Position numbers and translations under genes: made by a program. Positions 16,608 to 25,271 of a stretch of DNA of 64,000 bases are shown piece by piece (the stretch's first letter is position 1; every line of letters begins with the position of its first letter). The stretch is from Ruminococcus sp. (lineage in GTDB: Bacteria > Bacillota > Clostridia > Oscillospirales > Ruminococcaceae): NCBI GenBank assembly GCA_017441505.1, contig JAFRXL010000022.1:1-64000 (forward strand), read 5' to 3'. Below the pieces are notes generated by a model. That model saw nothing but the letters and a program-made list of their open reading frames with translations, had not been told where the DNA came from and did not search any database.

Positions 16608-17789
16608 CTAACAAATTCCATTGATAAGTCCGCTGAATTTCTTTATTATAACGTCCCAGCGGTAATTTTTTTCGATATAATCTTTGGCATTTTCACGCAT
16701 TATGCCGTATTCCTTCTCGTGGGAGAAGATATAATCGACTATACCTTCAAATTCAAAGTAATTCATATAGTAAAGTCCGCCGTTGCTTTTCAGACAGTGA
16801 CCTTTGAGTACTTCGCATATGCCGTTTACTATTACCGGTACAGAAAGTGTCATTGCTTCAAGTACCGATATGGACAGACTTTCAAATTTTGACGGGAGAA
16901 CAAGTGCTTTTGCTCCGGAAATACCGCTGAACTTATCCTCTTCGCTGACAAATCCCAGCATAACAATGTCCTCGTGTCTTGGTATCTCGCATACAGGCTT
17001 GCCCATGAGGACTAATTTCAGCTTGCTTTCGGGACGGCGTTTCTTGTACTCCATAAAGTATCTGAACATCATAGGGCAGTCCTTGCCCTCATCGATACGT
17101 CCGACGTAAATGAGGTAATCGCCCTCTATGCCGAATTTCTCACGGAAAGCCTTTTCATCCGGCTCACACGGAATGTCCACACCTGTTCCCATTACCTTGC
17201 ACGGGATATTCTCTGTGTGGAAAAGTCCCTGAACGAGAGCTTTTTCCTCGTCCGTGAGGAAAACGTAAGCCTTTGGCTTGCGGAAAATAGTCTCAAAGCT
17301 CTTGAAATGGATGAATGGTTCTTCGTGAGCAGTCGAGATGAATATGGATTTTTCAGCGACCTCCGGCATACCCATTACAGTAAGGTAGTAGAGGTATGTC
17401 ACGAAGATGAAAGCATCGTAATCGTCCTTGTGCGAGCGGATATAGTCAATAGCGGCAGGGCAGTTCGGTCCCTGCTTTTCAAACCACACCTTTTCATCAG
17501 CTTCGTCAGCCTGACCTGCGGAAAGTTTTGCAAGGTAAGCTCCGTTATATTCATTGAAGTCCTTCGCACGGCAGGTTACTACCGGAAAACGTCTTACGTG
17601 AACTCCGTTTATATCTTCCTCATTAGCCCTGTAATGATTTTCCCATGTTGTATAATCTATGGCTTTTGTGGTGATGACATCCACCTGAAATTCGCCTGTG
17701 AGCCTTTCAGCGATAAGTCTTGTATAATATTCCGAACCGCCGTTCACTTCCAGACCGTAACGCTGATTTACCAATGCTATTCTTTTCAT
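16608..17789 (-). CDS. GT4 family glycosyltransferase
   Basis: A 393-residue GT-B enzyme with GLEVNGGSEYYTR at the N-terminus, YVGRIDEGKDC in the hinge region and the EX7E donor site as ESLSISVLE. It shares overall layout, including the late NGGLYYMNYFEFEG block, with the protein encoded just upstream (NGGLYFGNYFEFEG), so the two arose by duplication. It overlaps that gene by a single base (start at 17789). Likely a cytoplasmic polymer-building transferase of unknown specificity. Confidence 0.9.
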   Translation of the reverse strand: MKRIALVNQRYGLEVNGGSEYYTRLIAERLTGEFQVDVITTKAIDYTTWENHYRANEEDINGVHVRRFPVVTCRAKDFNEYNGAYLAKLSAGQADEADEKVWFEKQGPNCPAAIDYIRSHKDDYDAFIFVTYLYYLTVMGMPEVAEKSIFISTAHEEPFIHFKSFETIFRKPKAYVFLTDEEKALVQGLFHTENIPCKVMGTGVDIPCEPDEKAFREKFGIEGDYLIYVGRIDEGKDCPMMFRYFMEYKKRRPESKLKLVLMGKPVCEIPRHEDIVMLGFVSEEDKFSGISGAKALVLPSKFESLSISVLEAMTLSVPVIVNGICEVLKGHCLKSNGGLYYMNYFEFEGIVDYIFSHEKEYGIMRENAKDYIEKNYRWDVIIKKFSGLINGIC

Positions 17790-18997
17790 TATTCGATCTC
17801 TCCGGAAATATCTTGGAAAAATTTCTTATATTTATCGACGATAATATCCCAGTCGAAATTATCGTTTACGTACTTTTTACCGTTGCTTCCCATAAGCCAA
17901 GCGGTGTCCTTGTGTTCGGTGATGTAGTCGGTACAGCCCTCGAACTCGAAGTAATTGCCGAAATACAGACCTCCGTTGGACTCTGATACAAAGTTGCGTG
18001 TTACGGCACAGTCCTCGTGAACAAGTACAGGTCTGCCGCACAGCCAGCTCTCCATAATGACCAGCGAGAAGCTCTCGTTCTTAGAGGGCTGACAGAGGAA
18101 CTCTGCCGCTCCCTGAGCGTTATACTTATCCTGACGGTCAACGAAACCGAGGTCTAAGATGCGTCCGTTATCGACAAGCTCCTTTGGAAGCTCTATCTCT
18201 CCGCCGCCGATAAGGACAAGTCTGAGGTCGGTATCACGGCGTTTTATATACTCGGAGAAGTACTTAACGAGAGTGTGGACATTCTTGCCCTCGTCCTTGC
18301 GTCCGGCATAGAGTATGAACTGCTCTTTCACGCCGTATTTCTCACGGAAAGCGGTGGGGTCGGGAACAATATCGGTGTCCATACCTATCCCCATTACTAT
18401 AGTCTTTGTGCCGCTTTCGGAGAATCCGTAAAGACGCTCCGCAAGCTCGGCTTCCGGACGTGCATTGAACACCATGCCGGCAGTCTTTGGGAAAAGCTCC
18501 CTGAACCTGCTCATATAAGCGTAAGCCTCATCGTGGAAGCAGGGGATGAGCACTGATTTATGCGGAAGGAGCTTTGCTCCGTTATAGGTAGTTCCGAACA
18601 TATACGGTATGAATACGAACAAGGAGTATTCCTCGCAGTGTTCGCTCATATAGTTATAGAGGTCGGGACTGTTCACCATTTCGCTGAGGAAAACGTCCTC
18701 TTCCTCCGGACTTACCGGAGCTTTGCTCATAAGCTTTGCATTTACAGCATCGAATGCTGCGGTATCTCTTTTTCTGACTTTGAATCGCCTTATGGTGATG
18801 CCGTTAACGGTCTTGTCGAGACCCTCTTTATAGTAATTCTGACTCCAGTCCGCACCGAATTCCTTGACGCAGGTAGTCAGTATCTCAAGAGGTACTCCGG
18901 CACTGTGCAGATGACCGGTAACCTCACGAAGCTCCATTTCCGCACCGCCGGGGATGCCGTCGGCATACCACGGGATAACAAATCCTATTTTCTTCAT
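17789..18997 (-). CDS. GT4 family glycosyltransferase
   Basis: A 402-residue enzyme with PGGAEMELRE at the N-terminus, YAGRKDEGKNVHT in the hinge and an EX7E motif ESFSLVIME. It is a paralogue of the downstream neighbour, sharing the NYFEFEG...DYI block, and the two probably add successive or alternating sugars. Its stop overlaps the neighbour's start. The gene begins at 18997, 20 bases after the upstream GT4 gene. Confidence 0.9.
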   Translation of the reverse strand: MKKIGFVIPWYADGIPGGAEMELREVTGHLHSAGVPLEILTTCVKEFGADWSQNYYKEGLDKTVNGITIRRFKVRKRDTAAFDAVNAKLMSKAPVSPEEEDVFLSEMVNSPDLYNYMSEHCEEYSLFVFIPYMFGTTYNGAKLLPHKSVLIPCFHDEAYAYMSRFRELFPKTAGMVFNARPEAELAERLYGFSESGTKTIVMGIGMDTDIVPDPTAFREKYGVKEQFILYAGRKDEGKNVHTLVKYFSEYIKRRDTDLRLVLIGGGEIELPKELVDNGRILDLGFVDRQDKYNAQGAAEFLCQPSKNESFSLVIMESWLCGRPVLVHEDCAVTRNFVSESNGGLYFGNYFEFEGCTDYITEHKDTAWLMGSNGKKYVNDNFDWDIIVDKYKKFFQDISGEIE

Positions 18998-19017
18998 TTT
19001 ATCCTACTCTTTTCCGT

Positions 19018-20088
19018 TTATCTTCCGATAAACCCTTTAAGCTGTTTCTCAAATATATCTCTTATGCGGTCGTATGAGAAGTCTTCAAGTCTTTTTCGCT
19101 GACCGGCAAGTATCTGCTCTCTGAGCTGTTCGTCTTTCAGCACACGGTCGATAACTCTTGAAACGAATATCGGGTCGTTGTCGTCAAGGAGAACTCCGCA
19201 TCCGCCGAGAGTATCGGAAATAGCACTTGTATCATAGGCTATTATCGGGACATTGAAGAACATCGCCTCAGCAAGAGGAACGCAGAATCCCTCGTGCTCG
19301 CTCATACAGACAAAAGCGTCAGCAAGACTGTACCATGCAAGTATCTCGCTGAACTTTATATGACCTGTAAAGATGACATCGTCGCTCAGTCCGAGGGCGG
19401 CAGTATATTTCACAAGTCTCTGATAGTAGTTTTCCATACCTGTGTATGAGCCTACGAGTATAAGGCGTGAATCCGGATCCAGTCTCTTGTACTGATAAAA
19501 AGCTCTGATAACGTTCTCCTGCTTTTTGTTAGGAGCTATTCTTCCGACAAAAATAAGATTCTTTTTGCCGTCATCGTACTTTTTCATCAAAGCCTTGTCC
19601 GGAGCCTGTTTATAGTCCTCGAACTTTATAAGTATCGGTCTGACATCAATCGGACATTCATAACCCATGCGGACAAGCTCAGCCTTGTTATAGGCAGAGT
19701 CCGCAAGACAGTACTCGACCTTGTCTTTAAGGTAGCTTACCCCCTTATAGCCGTACTCGGTAAGTGATGTAGCGGCAGTACTATAGGGGCGGAAGAACTC
19801 CGGAGGGGTTATGTTATGGTAGACCATTATTTTCCGGCATTTATACTGGTCGAGCTTGAAAGTAAGCTCAGTGCCGGTAGATTTATGGTAAATAAGTATA
19901 TCGTCCGGTTTAAGACCCTTTAGCTTATCTATGTTTTTTGCAGTATCTGCGGGCAGTCTTTTGTCGATATTTTCCGCATATATATCGGTATCATAGCCCA
20001 TTGCGGCGATAGCACCTTTCAGTGCGATAGTGTCATTTCCGATAGCATCGCCGAAAGACATTGTTGGCAGAAGCTGTATTACTCTCAT
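19018..20088 (-). CDS. GT4 family glycosyltransferase
   Basis: A 356-residue GT-B protein. It has LPTMSFGDAIGND near the start, FVGRIAPNKKQENVI in the hinge and EGFCVPLAE as the EX7E donor site. It resembles GT4 enzymes found beside Wzm/Wzt exporters, including mannosyl/rhamnosyl transferases of O-antigen clusters. The start overlaps the stop of the small coiled-coil gene by four bases (ATGA-type coupling), so the two products may be made in fixed ratio and interact. Confidence 0.9.
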   Translation of the reverse strand: MRVIQLLPTMSFGDAIGNDTIALKGAIAAMGYDTDIYAENIDKRLPADTAKNIDKLKGLKPDDILIYHKSTGTELTFKLDQYKCRKIMVYHNITPPEFFRPYSTAATSLTEYGYKGVSYLKDKVEYCLADSAYNKAELVRMGYECPIDVRPILIKFEDYKQAPDKALMKKYDDGKKNLIFVGRIAPNKKQENVIRAFYQYKRLDPDSRLILVGSYTGMENYYQRLVKYTAALGLSDDVIFTGHIKFSEILAWYSLADAFVCMSEHEGFCVPLAEAMFFNVPIIAYDTSAISDTLGGCGVLLDDNDPIFVSRVIDRVLKDEQLREQILAGQRKRLEDFSYDRIRDIFEKQLKGFIGR

Positions 20089-20585
20089 GCTTCGTCCTGC
20101 TTTCCGAGTGCTTCACGGAGAGCTGTATTCTCACGTTCAAGGGCGGAAAGACGGTTCAGAAGCTCCTTCTGAGCGAGTTCAAGAGTCTCGATGCGGTTTT
20201 CAAGCTCGCTGTTATCCTGAGCCTGAGGCTGTGAGCTGATAGAGCCACGGAAGGTATTCAGCACGCTTACTGTATTTGCGTTGAACTCATTCTGCTCGAA
20301 CACAACAGGCTCTACATAGAACTTCATAAGCTTGCGGAGCACCTTTTTGATGAACACCTTTATGGAGCTTCCGGCAAGAGGCTTGTAAGGCTGGATATAG
20401 TAATGTGCGTTCATATGAGCAAGAGCTTCGTCCGCATCGGAAAGTGTAGCATTTCCCTCACGGGTGACCTGTACAGGCTTGCTGTACGGAACATCCTCGA
20501 AGCTGAGCATATCCGGAGTAAGTCCTTTTTCTCTTATGTCACGCTTTATCTGTGCCATTATCTCTTCAATGTTGATATTTTCCAT
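20085..20585 (-). CDS. Small coiled-coil protein of the polysaccharide operon
   Basis: A 166-residue protein with no recognised domain. A short N-terminal helix contains INIEEIMAQIKRDIREKG. The middle (about 85-105) has a basic/hydrophobic patch, KVFIKKVLRKLMKFYV, that could sit on the membrane. Residues 125-160 form a clear heptad coiled coil rich in Leu and Glu. It lies between the methyltransferase and a GT4 gene and overlaps the latter. The methyltransferase next door also has a long N-terminal coiled coil, so the two may assemble. A scaffold or chain-length role is inference only. Confidence 0.7.
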   Translation of the reverse strand: MENINIEEIMAQIKRDIREKGLTPDMLSFEDVPYSKPVQVTREGNATLSDADEALAHMNAHYYIQPYKPLAGSSIKVFIKKVLRKLMKFYVEPVVFEQNEFNANTVSVLNTFRGSISSQPQAQDNSELENRIETLELAQKELLNRLSALERENTALREALGKQDEA

Positions 20586-20602
20586 TTTATTATCCTTTCA
20601 AA

Positions 20603-21733
20603 CTATTTTACGGCAACGACAGCATAATCCTGACTGCCGTAGAGCAGCTCTGAGACCTGTTTCATAGCCTTATTGAATTCTTCCGTATTCTCTCCGCCTG
20701 CGATTTTCAGTTCAGGTATCTCATAAGGCGGACGGCTTGCATCGGTGTAGATTATCTCGATACTGCGGAAACCGGCTTTTTCGAGGTAGTATTTCATAGT
20801 AAGAGGGTGTACCGGTTTTATATGTGAAGGGTCGATATAGAATGCGTTGGTATATATTGCAAGTGAAGTCGGGTTCGGAGTTTCCAAGATTATGCAGCCT
20901 CCGTCTGTGAGCTTCTCATAGGCGGTATTGCAGAGACGTATTATCTCATGCGGCTGGAGGTGCTCCACGACCTGTCCGACGAAAATTCCGTCTACATTTT
21001 CCTGCTTTGCGAGATATTCGGAACCGTCGCCGCAGACTGCTTTAAGTCCCTTCATATTGCAGTAATCGGCATAAGGCTCATAGATGTCCACACCGCAGGC
21101 ATTTATGCCGTTATCCTGCATGAGCGAGAGAAATTCTCCTCTGCCGCAGCCTATATCGATAACATTTTTCTTGTCTTTGAAGTATTTTAAATAGAAAGCC
21201 TGAGCTTTTTTGATGCTGTCTATAGAGCCACGGAAGTGATTTTCAAAATCGAAATAATCTATGCTTTCGTAATCAGAGCCGTTATTTTCAGCCTTCACCG
21301 TTACGGGAGCTGCCGCTGTCTCGGACTGCTGAACTGTCTGCACAGCCGCCGGAGCATTCTTCAGCTTCTTTTCAATGCCCGAAAGCTTCAGTTTCAGGAA
21401 TTCATCGTCTGCCGAGAGCTTTTCCAGAGCCGCATTGTTGTTCCTGAGGTTGACACTTATATTATCAAGTTCATCTTTAAGGAAAGCAACTCCCCTGCGG
21501 TTATCCTCGATGACTGCACCGTGTGTTGCGAAAAGTGCGTTCATCTGGTCGAGCGATGCCTGTATAGCAGAGAGGTCTTTGCAGATATTGTTTATCTGTT
21601 CCTGCTTTTCGTTGAGGTCAGCGTCAACTGCTTCAAAACCGTCGATAACAGCTGAGAACAAACGATTGCGAAGCTTTGCCTTGAATCCGCCGGCTTCTTT
21701 AAGATTATTTATAAAATTTCTGATATTGCTCAT
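20603..21733 (-). CDS. Coiled-coil SAM-dependent methyltransferase
   Basis: A 376-residue protein. The N-terminal ~130 residues are predicted coiled coil, with many Leu/Asn/Glu heptads. From about residue 185 comes a class I methyltransferase fold, with VIDIGCGRGEF as the SAM-binding motif I, followed by a motif II-like GVDIYEPYA and VVEHLQPHE. In ABC-exported O-polysaccharides, WbdD-type enzymes cap the finished chain with methyl groups and use a coiled coil to measure length. Gene order next to Wzt supports a similar capping role. WbdD also has a kinase domain, which is absent here. Confidence 0.88.
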   Translation of the reverse strand: MSNIRNFINNLKEAGGFKAKLRNRLFSAVIDGFEAVDADLNEKQEQINNICKDLSAIQASLDQMNALFATHGAVIEDNRRGVAFLKDELDNISVNLRNNNAALEKLSADDEFLKLKLSGIEKKLKNAPAAVQTVQQSETAAAPVTVKAENNGSDYESIDYFDFENHFRGSIDSIKKAQAFYLKYFKDKKNVIDIGCGRGEFLSLMQDNGINACGVDIYEPYADYCNMKGLKAVCGDGSEYLAKQENVDGIFVGQVVEHLQPHEIIRLCNTAYEKLTDGGCIILETPNPTSLAIYTNAFYIDPSHIKPVHPLTMKYYLEKAGFRSIEIIYTDASRPPYEIPELKIAGGENTEEFNKAMKQVSELLYGSQDYAVVAVK

Positions 21734-21748
21734 TGATATTTCCTTCCG

Positions 21749-23029
21749 TTAAATGCTCCAGTTATGAGTGATACGAGCGATCCCCACATCACCTGCTGCG
21801 GAGATCATTTCTATGGTATATGCTTCACGGTAATAGTCAACAGGGATGCCATCACCGGTCTCTATAGCGAAATCTATGAGGTATTCTCCGGGCAGCAGTC
21901 CGACTTTTTCGAGAGTTATCTCAGCTGTACCGTTTTTGTCAAGACTGAATTCCGGATGCTTGTCTATTCTCGTGTTAGTACCGTAGCACTGAACTCCGTC
22001 ACGGTTGAAAATGCCGATACCGAAAACAGCGTCAGTAACTTTTTCTTTGACCGTATAGTCAAGACGGAATTTTATATCCTCACCTGTACGGAAAATACGC
22101 TGTTCAGCACCGTCGGAAGTGAAAGCTTTTATCCTCTTTATGCGGGCAGCACCGCTTCCCCAGCGTTTTTTCTCCTCGGGAGTTTCTTCCGCTTCGGTAT
22201 TTTCCTCTGCCTCCTGCTCGCTTCCGGACTTTTCTTCCTCTTCCTGCTGATTTTTCTCTTCAAGCTCCTTACGGGTGCTTTCCTGTAATTTCTGTCCCAT
22301 AAAGTCGAGATATTCGAGGTCTATCTCTTTCGGCGGACCTTCCGCACGGATAAGTCCCTCATGTATCCATATAGAGCGGTCACATATCTGCTCTATCTGT
22401 CCGAGAGAGTGTGACACGATAACTATAGTAGTGCCGTGGGACTTTATTTCTTTGAGCTTATTGAAGCACTTAGCCTGAAAGTTCGCATCTCCGACAGCAA
22501 GTATCTCGTCTATGAGGAGTATATCCGCATCAACATTGATCGCTACTGAGAAAGCAAGTCTCATATACATACCGGATGAATAAGTTCTTACCGGATTATC
22601 GATGAATTCTTCGAGTTCAGAGAAGTCGACGATGTCTTTCAGACGTGCGTCTATCTCCTTTTTGGTAAGGCCGAATATAGATGCGTTAGTGTAGATATTT
22701 TCTCGTCCGCTCATATCCGGATGAAAGCCTGCACCAAGCTCGATAAGGCTTGAAACCCGACCGTTCATGGTGATGCTTCCGGTATCGGGGTACATTATTT
22801 TGGTCAGCAGTTTCAGAGTTGTGCTCTTACCGCAGCCGTTGTGTCCGATAAGACCGATAGCCTCGCCTTTTTTGACTTTGAAGCTTATCCCACGAAGCAC
22901 TTTTCTTTCTTCATACCTGCTGCGTTTGCGGAACAGCAGTCTTTCTTTAAGCTGAGAGCCTTTATCAAGGAACACCTTGAAGCTCTTGGTTATATTATTT
23001 ACATCTATTGCGATTTCATTCTGAGCCAT
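21749..23029 (-). CDS. wzt: ABC exporter ATPase with glycan-binding C-terminus (Wzt-like)
   Basis: Residues 1-245 form the ATPase, with Walker A GHNGCGKST (62-70), the signature YSSGM, and Walker B ILLIDEILAVGD, where the usual Glu is present. An acidic, probably unstructured linker (about 250-285, rich in Glu) leads to a C-terminal beta domain of about 135 residues ending in ITHNWSI. This layout is typical of Wzt proteins that recognise a finished, end-modified polysaccharide. With the permease it forms the exporter for the polymer made by this operon. One-base overlap with the permease gene. Confidence 0.95.
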   Translation of the reverse strand: MAQNEIAIDVNNITKSFKVFLDKGSQLKERLLFRKRSRYEERKVLRGISFKVKKGEAIGLIGHNGCGKSTTLKLLTKIMYPDTGSITMNGRVSSLIELGAGFHPDMSGRENIYTNASIFGLTKKEIDARLKDIVDFSELEEFIDNPVRTYSSGMYMRLAFSVAINVDADILLIDEILAVGDANFQAKCFNKLKEIKSHGTTIVIVSHSLGQIEQICDRSIWIHEGLIRAEGPPKEIDLEYLDFMGQKLQESTRKELEEKNQQEEEEKSGSEQEAEENTEAEETPEEKKRWGSGAARIKRIKAFTSDGAEQRIFRTGEDIKFRLDYTVKEKVTDAVFGIGIFNRDGVQCYGTNTRIDKHPEFSLDKNGTAEITLEKVGLLPGEYLIDFAIETGDGIPVDYYREAYTIEMISAAGDVGIARITHNWSI

Positions 23030-23805
23030 TACAGTTCCTCCGCAAAATGCCGCTGGAGCTTATTGAATACCAGACAGCCGATAATAAGAAAAGCTGCTCC
23101 CAGACCTAAGGCAAAAAACAAAGTTGACAGGTCCGGCATCGCCTTGTTATAGAGCACAGTTCTGTAGCACTCGATGACATGGGTCATAGGGTTCAGGTTG
23201 AAGAAAGGCATCAGCCTGTCGGGAACTATGGATTTATCGTACATAATAGGGGTCATATACATCCACATCATCGAGAGTATTCCGAGGATGTGTTCAAGGT
23301 CTCTGAAATAAACAGTTACGGCTGATGTCAGCAGAGCCATACCCAGTGCCATTACGTACTCAACGCCCATGATTATAGGCAGGGTCAGCAGGGCGGCGAA
23401 ATTTATCCCGACTCCCGTGACTATTATTACCGCAAATATAACTATGAAACACAGCAGCATATTCACAAAGCAGCTGGTCACGTATGATATTGGTATGACC
23501 ATACGTGGGAAGTATATCTTCTTTATAAGGTCTTTCTGAGCGACTACAGAAGAAGCTCCCACCGTGATTGACGATGAGAAGAATATCCACGGTATCAGTG
23601 CTACGAAAAGGTAGAGGTAATAGCGGTCGATGTTAGCTTTCAGGATGTATGAGAAAACTACGGTATAGACCACAAGCTGTAAAAGCGGGTTTATGAAAGT
23701 CCAGAGGAATCCCAGGACTGAGCCTTTGTATCTGCCTCGGAGGTCTTTTTTTACGAGGCTGGCAATCATTTGTCTGTATGCATACAATTCTTTTATGGTG
23801 TTCAT
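23029..23805 (-). CDS. wzm: ABC-2 type polysaccharide export permease (Wzm/TagG-like)
   Basis: A 258-residue, six-helix ABC-2 permease. The N-terminal KDLRGRYKGSVLGFLW block and the GAAFL...F-type end are typical of Wzm, RgpC and TagG proteins. It pairs with the ATPase gene that overlaps its stop. The first gene of the operon, with AAGGAGA and a strong promoter upstream. Whether the exported polymer is a teichoic acid, rhamnan or other wall polysaccharide cannot be told; the substrate is not lipopolysaccharide if the host is Gram-positive, as inferred. Confidence 0.95.
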   Translation of the reverse strand: MNTIKELYAYRQMIASLVKKDLRGRYKGSVLGFLWTFINPLLQLVVYTVVFSYILKANIDRYYLYLFVALIPWIFFSSSITVGASSVVAQKDLIKKIYFPRMVIPISYVTSCFVNMLLCFIVIFAVIIVTGVGINFAALLTLPIIMGVEYVMALGMALLTSAVTVYFRDLEHILGILSMMWMYMTPIMYDKSIVPDRLMPFFNLNPMTHVIECYRTVLYNKAMPDLSTLFFALGLGAAFLIIGCLVFNKLQRHFAEEL

Positions 23806-23849
23806 TTATATCTCCTTAAAATAAGCACAATTTTCCATTGTATCTTTTA

Positions 23850-23878
23850 ATTATATCACAGGCAATATACACTGTCAA
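23850..23878 (-). promoter_or_regulatory. Consensus promoter of the polysaccharide operon
   Basis: On the minus strand, TTGACA (23873-23878) is 17 bases from TATAAT (23850-23855), followed by a small ACAAT/ATTGT hairpin (about 23826-23840) and AAGGAG before the permease start. This single promoter probably serves eleven genes down to 11089. No other promoter of equal quality was noticed inside. Confidence 0.92.
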
Positions 23879-23938
23879 GGGTGATAATGCCGAAAAATCA
23901 CGACATTCCGGCGAAAAACTGGTGCTTTGGCTATAACG

Positions 23939-23969
23939 AAAAAAGCCTTGCTGTATAGAATACAGTAAG
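23939..23969 (-). terminator. Intrinsic terminator after rlmH
   Basis: On the minus strand the stem CTTACTGTA/TACAGCAAG (23947-23969, one mismatch) is followed by GCTTTTTT. It ends the cysE-to-rlmH transcript about 20 bases past the rlmH stop, ahead of the exporter promoter. Confidence 0.8.
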
Positions 23970-23987
23970 ACTTTTTGTGGCTCTTCA

Positions 23988-24461
23988 TTATTTATGATAC
24001 TTTCCGCCTGTTGAGATCTGGAACGAGCGGTAGATCTGTTCAAGGAGCATAACTCTTGCGAGCTGGTGAGGAAATGTCATTTTCGACATCGAGAGCCTGA
24101 GAGTTCCCATTGATTTTATCTCCGGATCAAGACCGAAAGAGCTTCCTATTATAAAGGTGACCGTACTTGTCCCCTCAACTCCTGCGGAGCTTATTTTCTC
24201 GGATAATTCCGGACTTGTAAGCTGTTTGCCCTCTATGCACATTGGTATTATCATGCCCTTTGCAAAGCGTTTTATCTGCTCGGCTTCCTTTTTGAGTGCA
24301 GAAGCTATCTCCTTTTCGGACGGAGCATCGCTCAGACGGCACTCATCAAGCTCGTGCAGTTCAAATGTACAGAATCTTGAAAGTCTCTTTATGTACTCTG
24401 CACAGGCATTTCTGAGGTAGTCCTCTTTAAGTTTGCCGATGACTATAAGATTTATGTTCAT
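23988..24461 (-). CDS. rlmH: 23S rRNA pseudouridine-1915 N3-methyltransferase RlmH
   Basis: The 157-residue SPOUT-class protein has the RlmH ends MNINLIVIGKLK and ISTGGKYHK, and the knot segment FIIGSSFGLDPEI, with LSMSKMTFPHQLARVMLLEQIYR next. RlmH methylates pseudouridine 1915 in helix 69 of 23S rRNA on 70S ribosomes. Length is normal. It starts at the last base of the upstream yycJ/walJ stop, which gives direct translational coupling. The linkage of these two genes is common in Firmicutes. Confidence 0.97.
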   Translation of the reverse strand: MNINLIVIGKLKEDYLRNACAEYIKRLSRFCTFELHELDECRLSDAPSEKEIASALKKEAEQIKRFAKGMIIPMCIEGKQLTSPELSEKISSAGVEGTSTVTFIIGSSFGLDPEIKSMGTLRLSMSKMTFPHQLARVMLLEQIYRSFQISTGGKYHK

Positions 24462-25246
24462 CAGAAAATAACAGCTCCTCCCTGAGTTTCCACCGGAGCA
24501 ACTCCGAGCAGGTAGTCCTTGCAGCGAGTGTACTGCGGAAGGCTGTTCTGCACAGTACTGTCTGCGATATTCGGACGGTTGTTGTCCTGACTGAGATGTC
24601 CGAGTATGAAATGAGTAGTTCCACGTTCAATAAGTCTTCCGACCTGCACAGCACAGTCGTCATTCGAGAGATGACCGTTAGGCGACAGTATCCTCTCTTT
24701 AAGGTACAGCGGATAAGGTCCCGTGCGGAGCATATTGTCGTCATAGTTTGCTTCTATGAGCACGAGCCGGCAGCCTGTAAGAGCCATATCGACTTCCGGA
24801 GTAACGTGTCCGAGGTCAGTGCAAACGGCACAGTACTTATCATCAGAAGTATGTATCCTGTATCCGCAGCTCTGTATGGTGTCATGAGGTGTATTGAAGC
24901 AGCTCACCTCGCAGTCCGCACAAGCTATCGACTTGCCTGTCATATCTATCACAGGCGATATGGGAGCTATCTTTCCGGTATCACTGAGCCGCTGGAGAGT
25001 TCGTTTTTGTCCGTATACAGGCAGACCTGTCTTTTTTGTCAGCATAGCGAGACCGGCTATGTGGTCGGAGTGCTCATGGGTTATGAATACAGCCTGAACA
25101 GCCGACAGTGGTATATTGTTCACGTCAAGTGCTGCGGAAAGCCTTTTGAAGCTCACTCCGCAGTCTATGAGTATTCCGCCTTTTTCAGTTCCGATGAAAG
25201 TGGAATTGCCCTTGCTGGAGCTGAAAAGAGGGTATATTCTTGCCAT
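24461..25246 (-). CDS. walJ: MBL-fold exonuclease-like protein WalJ/YycJ
   Basis: A 261-residue metallo-beta-lactamase fold protein. The metal motif HEHSDH spans residues 57-62, and the later HDTIQSCGY, CTDLGHVT and LGHLSQDNN segments give the remaining ligands. This set matches WalJ/YycJ (WalRK-associated), thought to act as a 5'-3' nuclease in DNA repair or cell-cycle coordination. The walRK genes themselves are not adjacent, but rlmH is, as in Bacillus. It starts ATGGCAAGAATA at 25246, 25 bases after the cysS stop. Confidence 0.9.
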   Translation of the reverse strand: MARIYPLFSSSKGNSTFIGTEKGGILIDCGVSFKRLSAALDVNNIPLSAVQAVFITHEHSDHIAGLAMLTKKTGLPVYGQKRTLQRLSDTGKIAPISPVIDMTGKSIACADCEVSCFNTPHDTIQSCGYRIHTSDDKYCAVCTDLGHVTPEVDMALTGCRLVLIEANYDDNMLRTGPYPLYLKERILSPNGHLSNDDCAVQVGRLIERGTTHFILGHLSQDNNRPNIADSTVQNSLPQYTRCKDYLLGVAPVETQGGAVIF

Positions 25247-25271
25247 TTATGATTCTCCGTTTCCGAAACTA

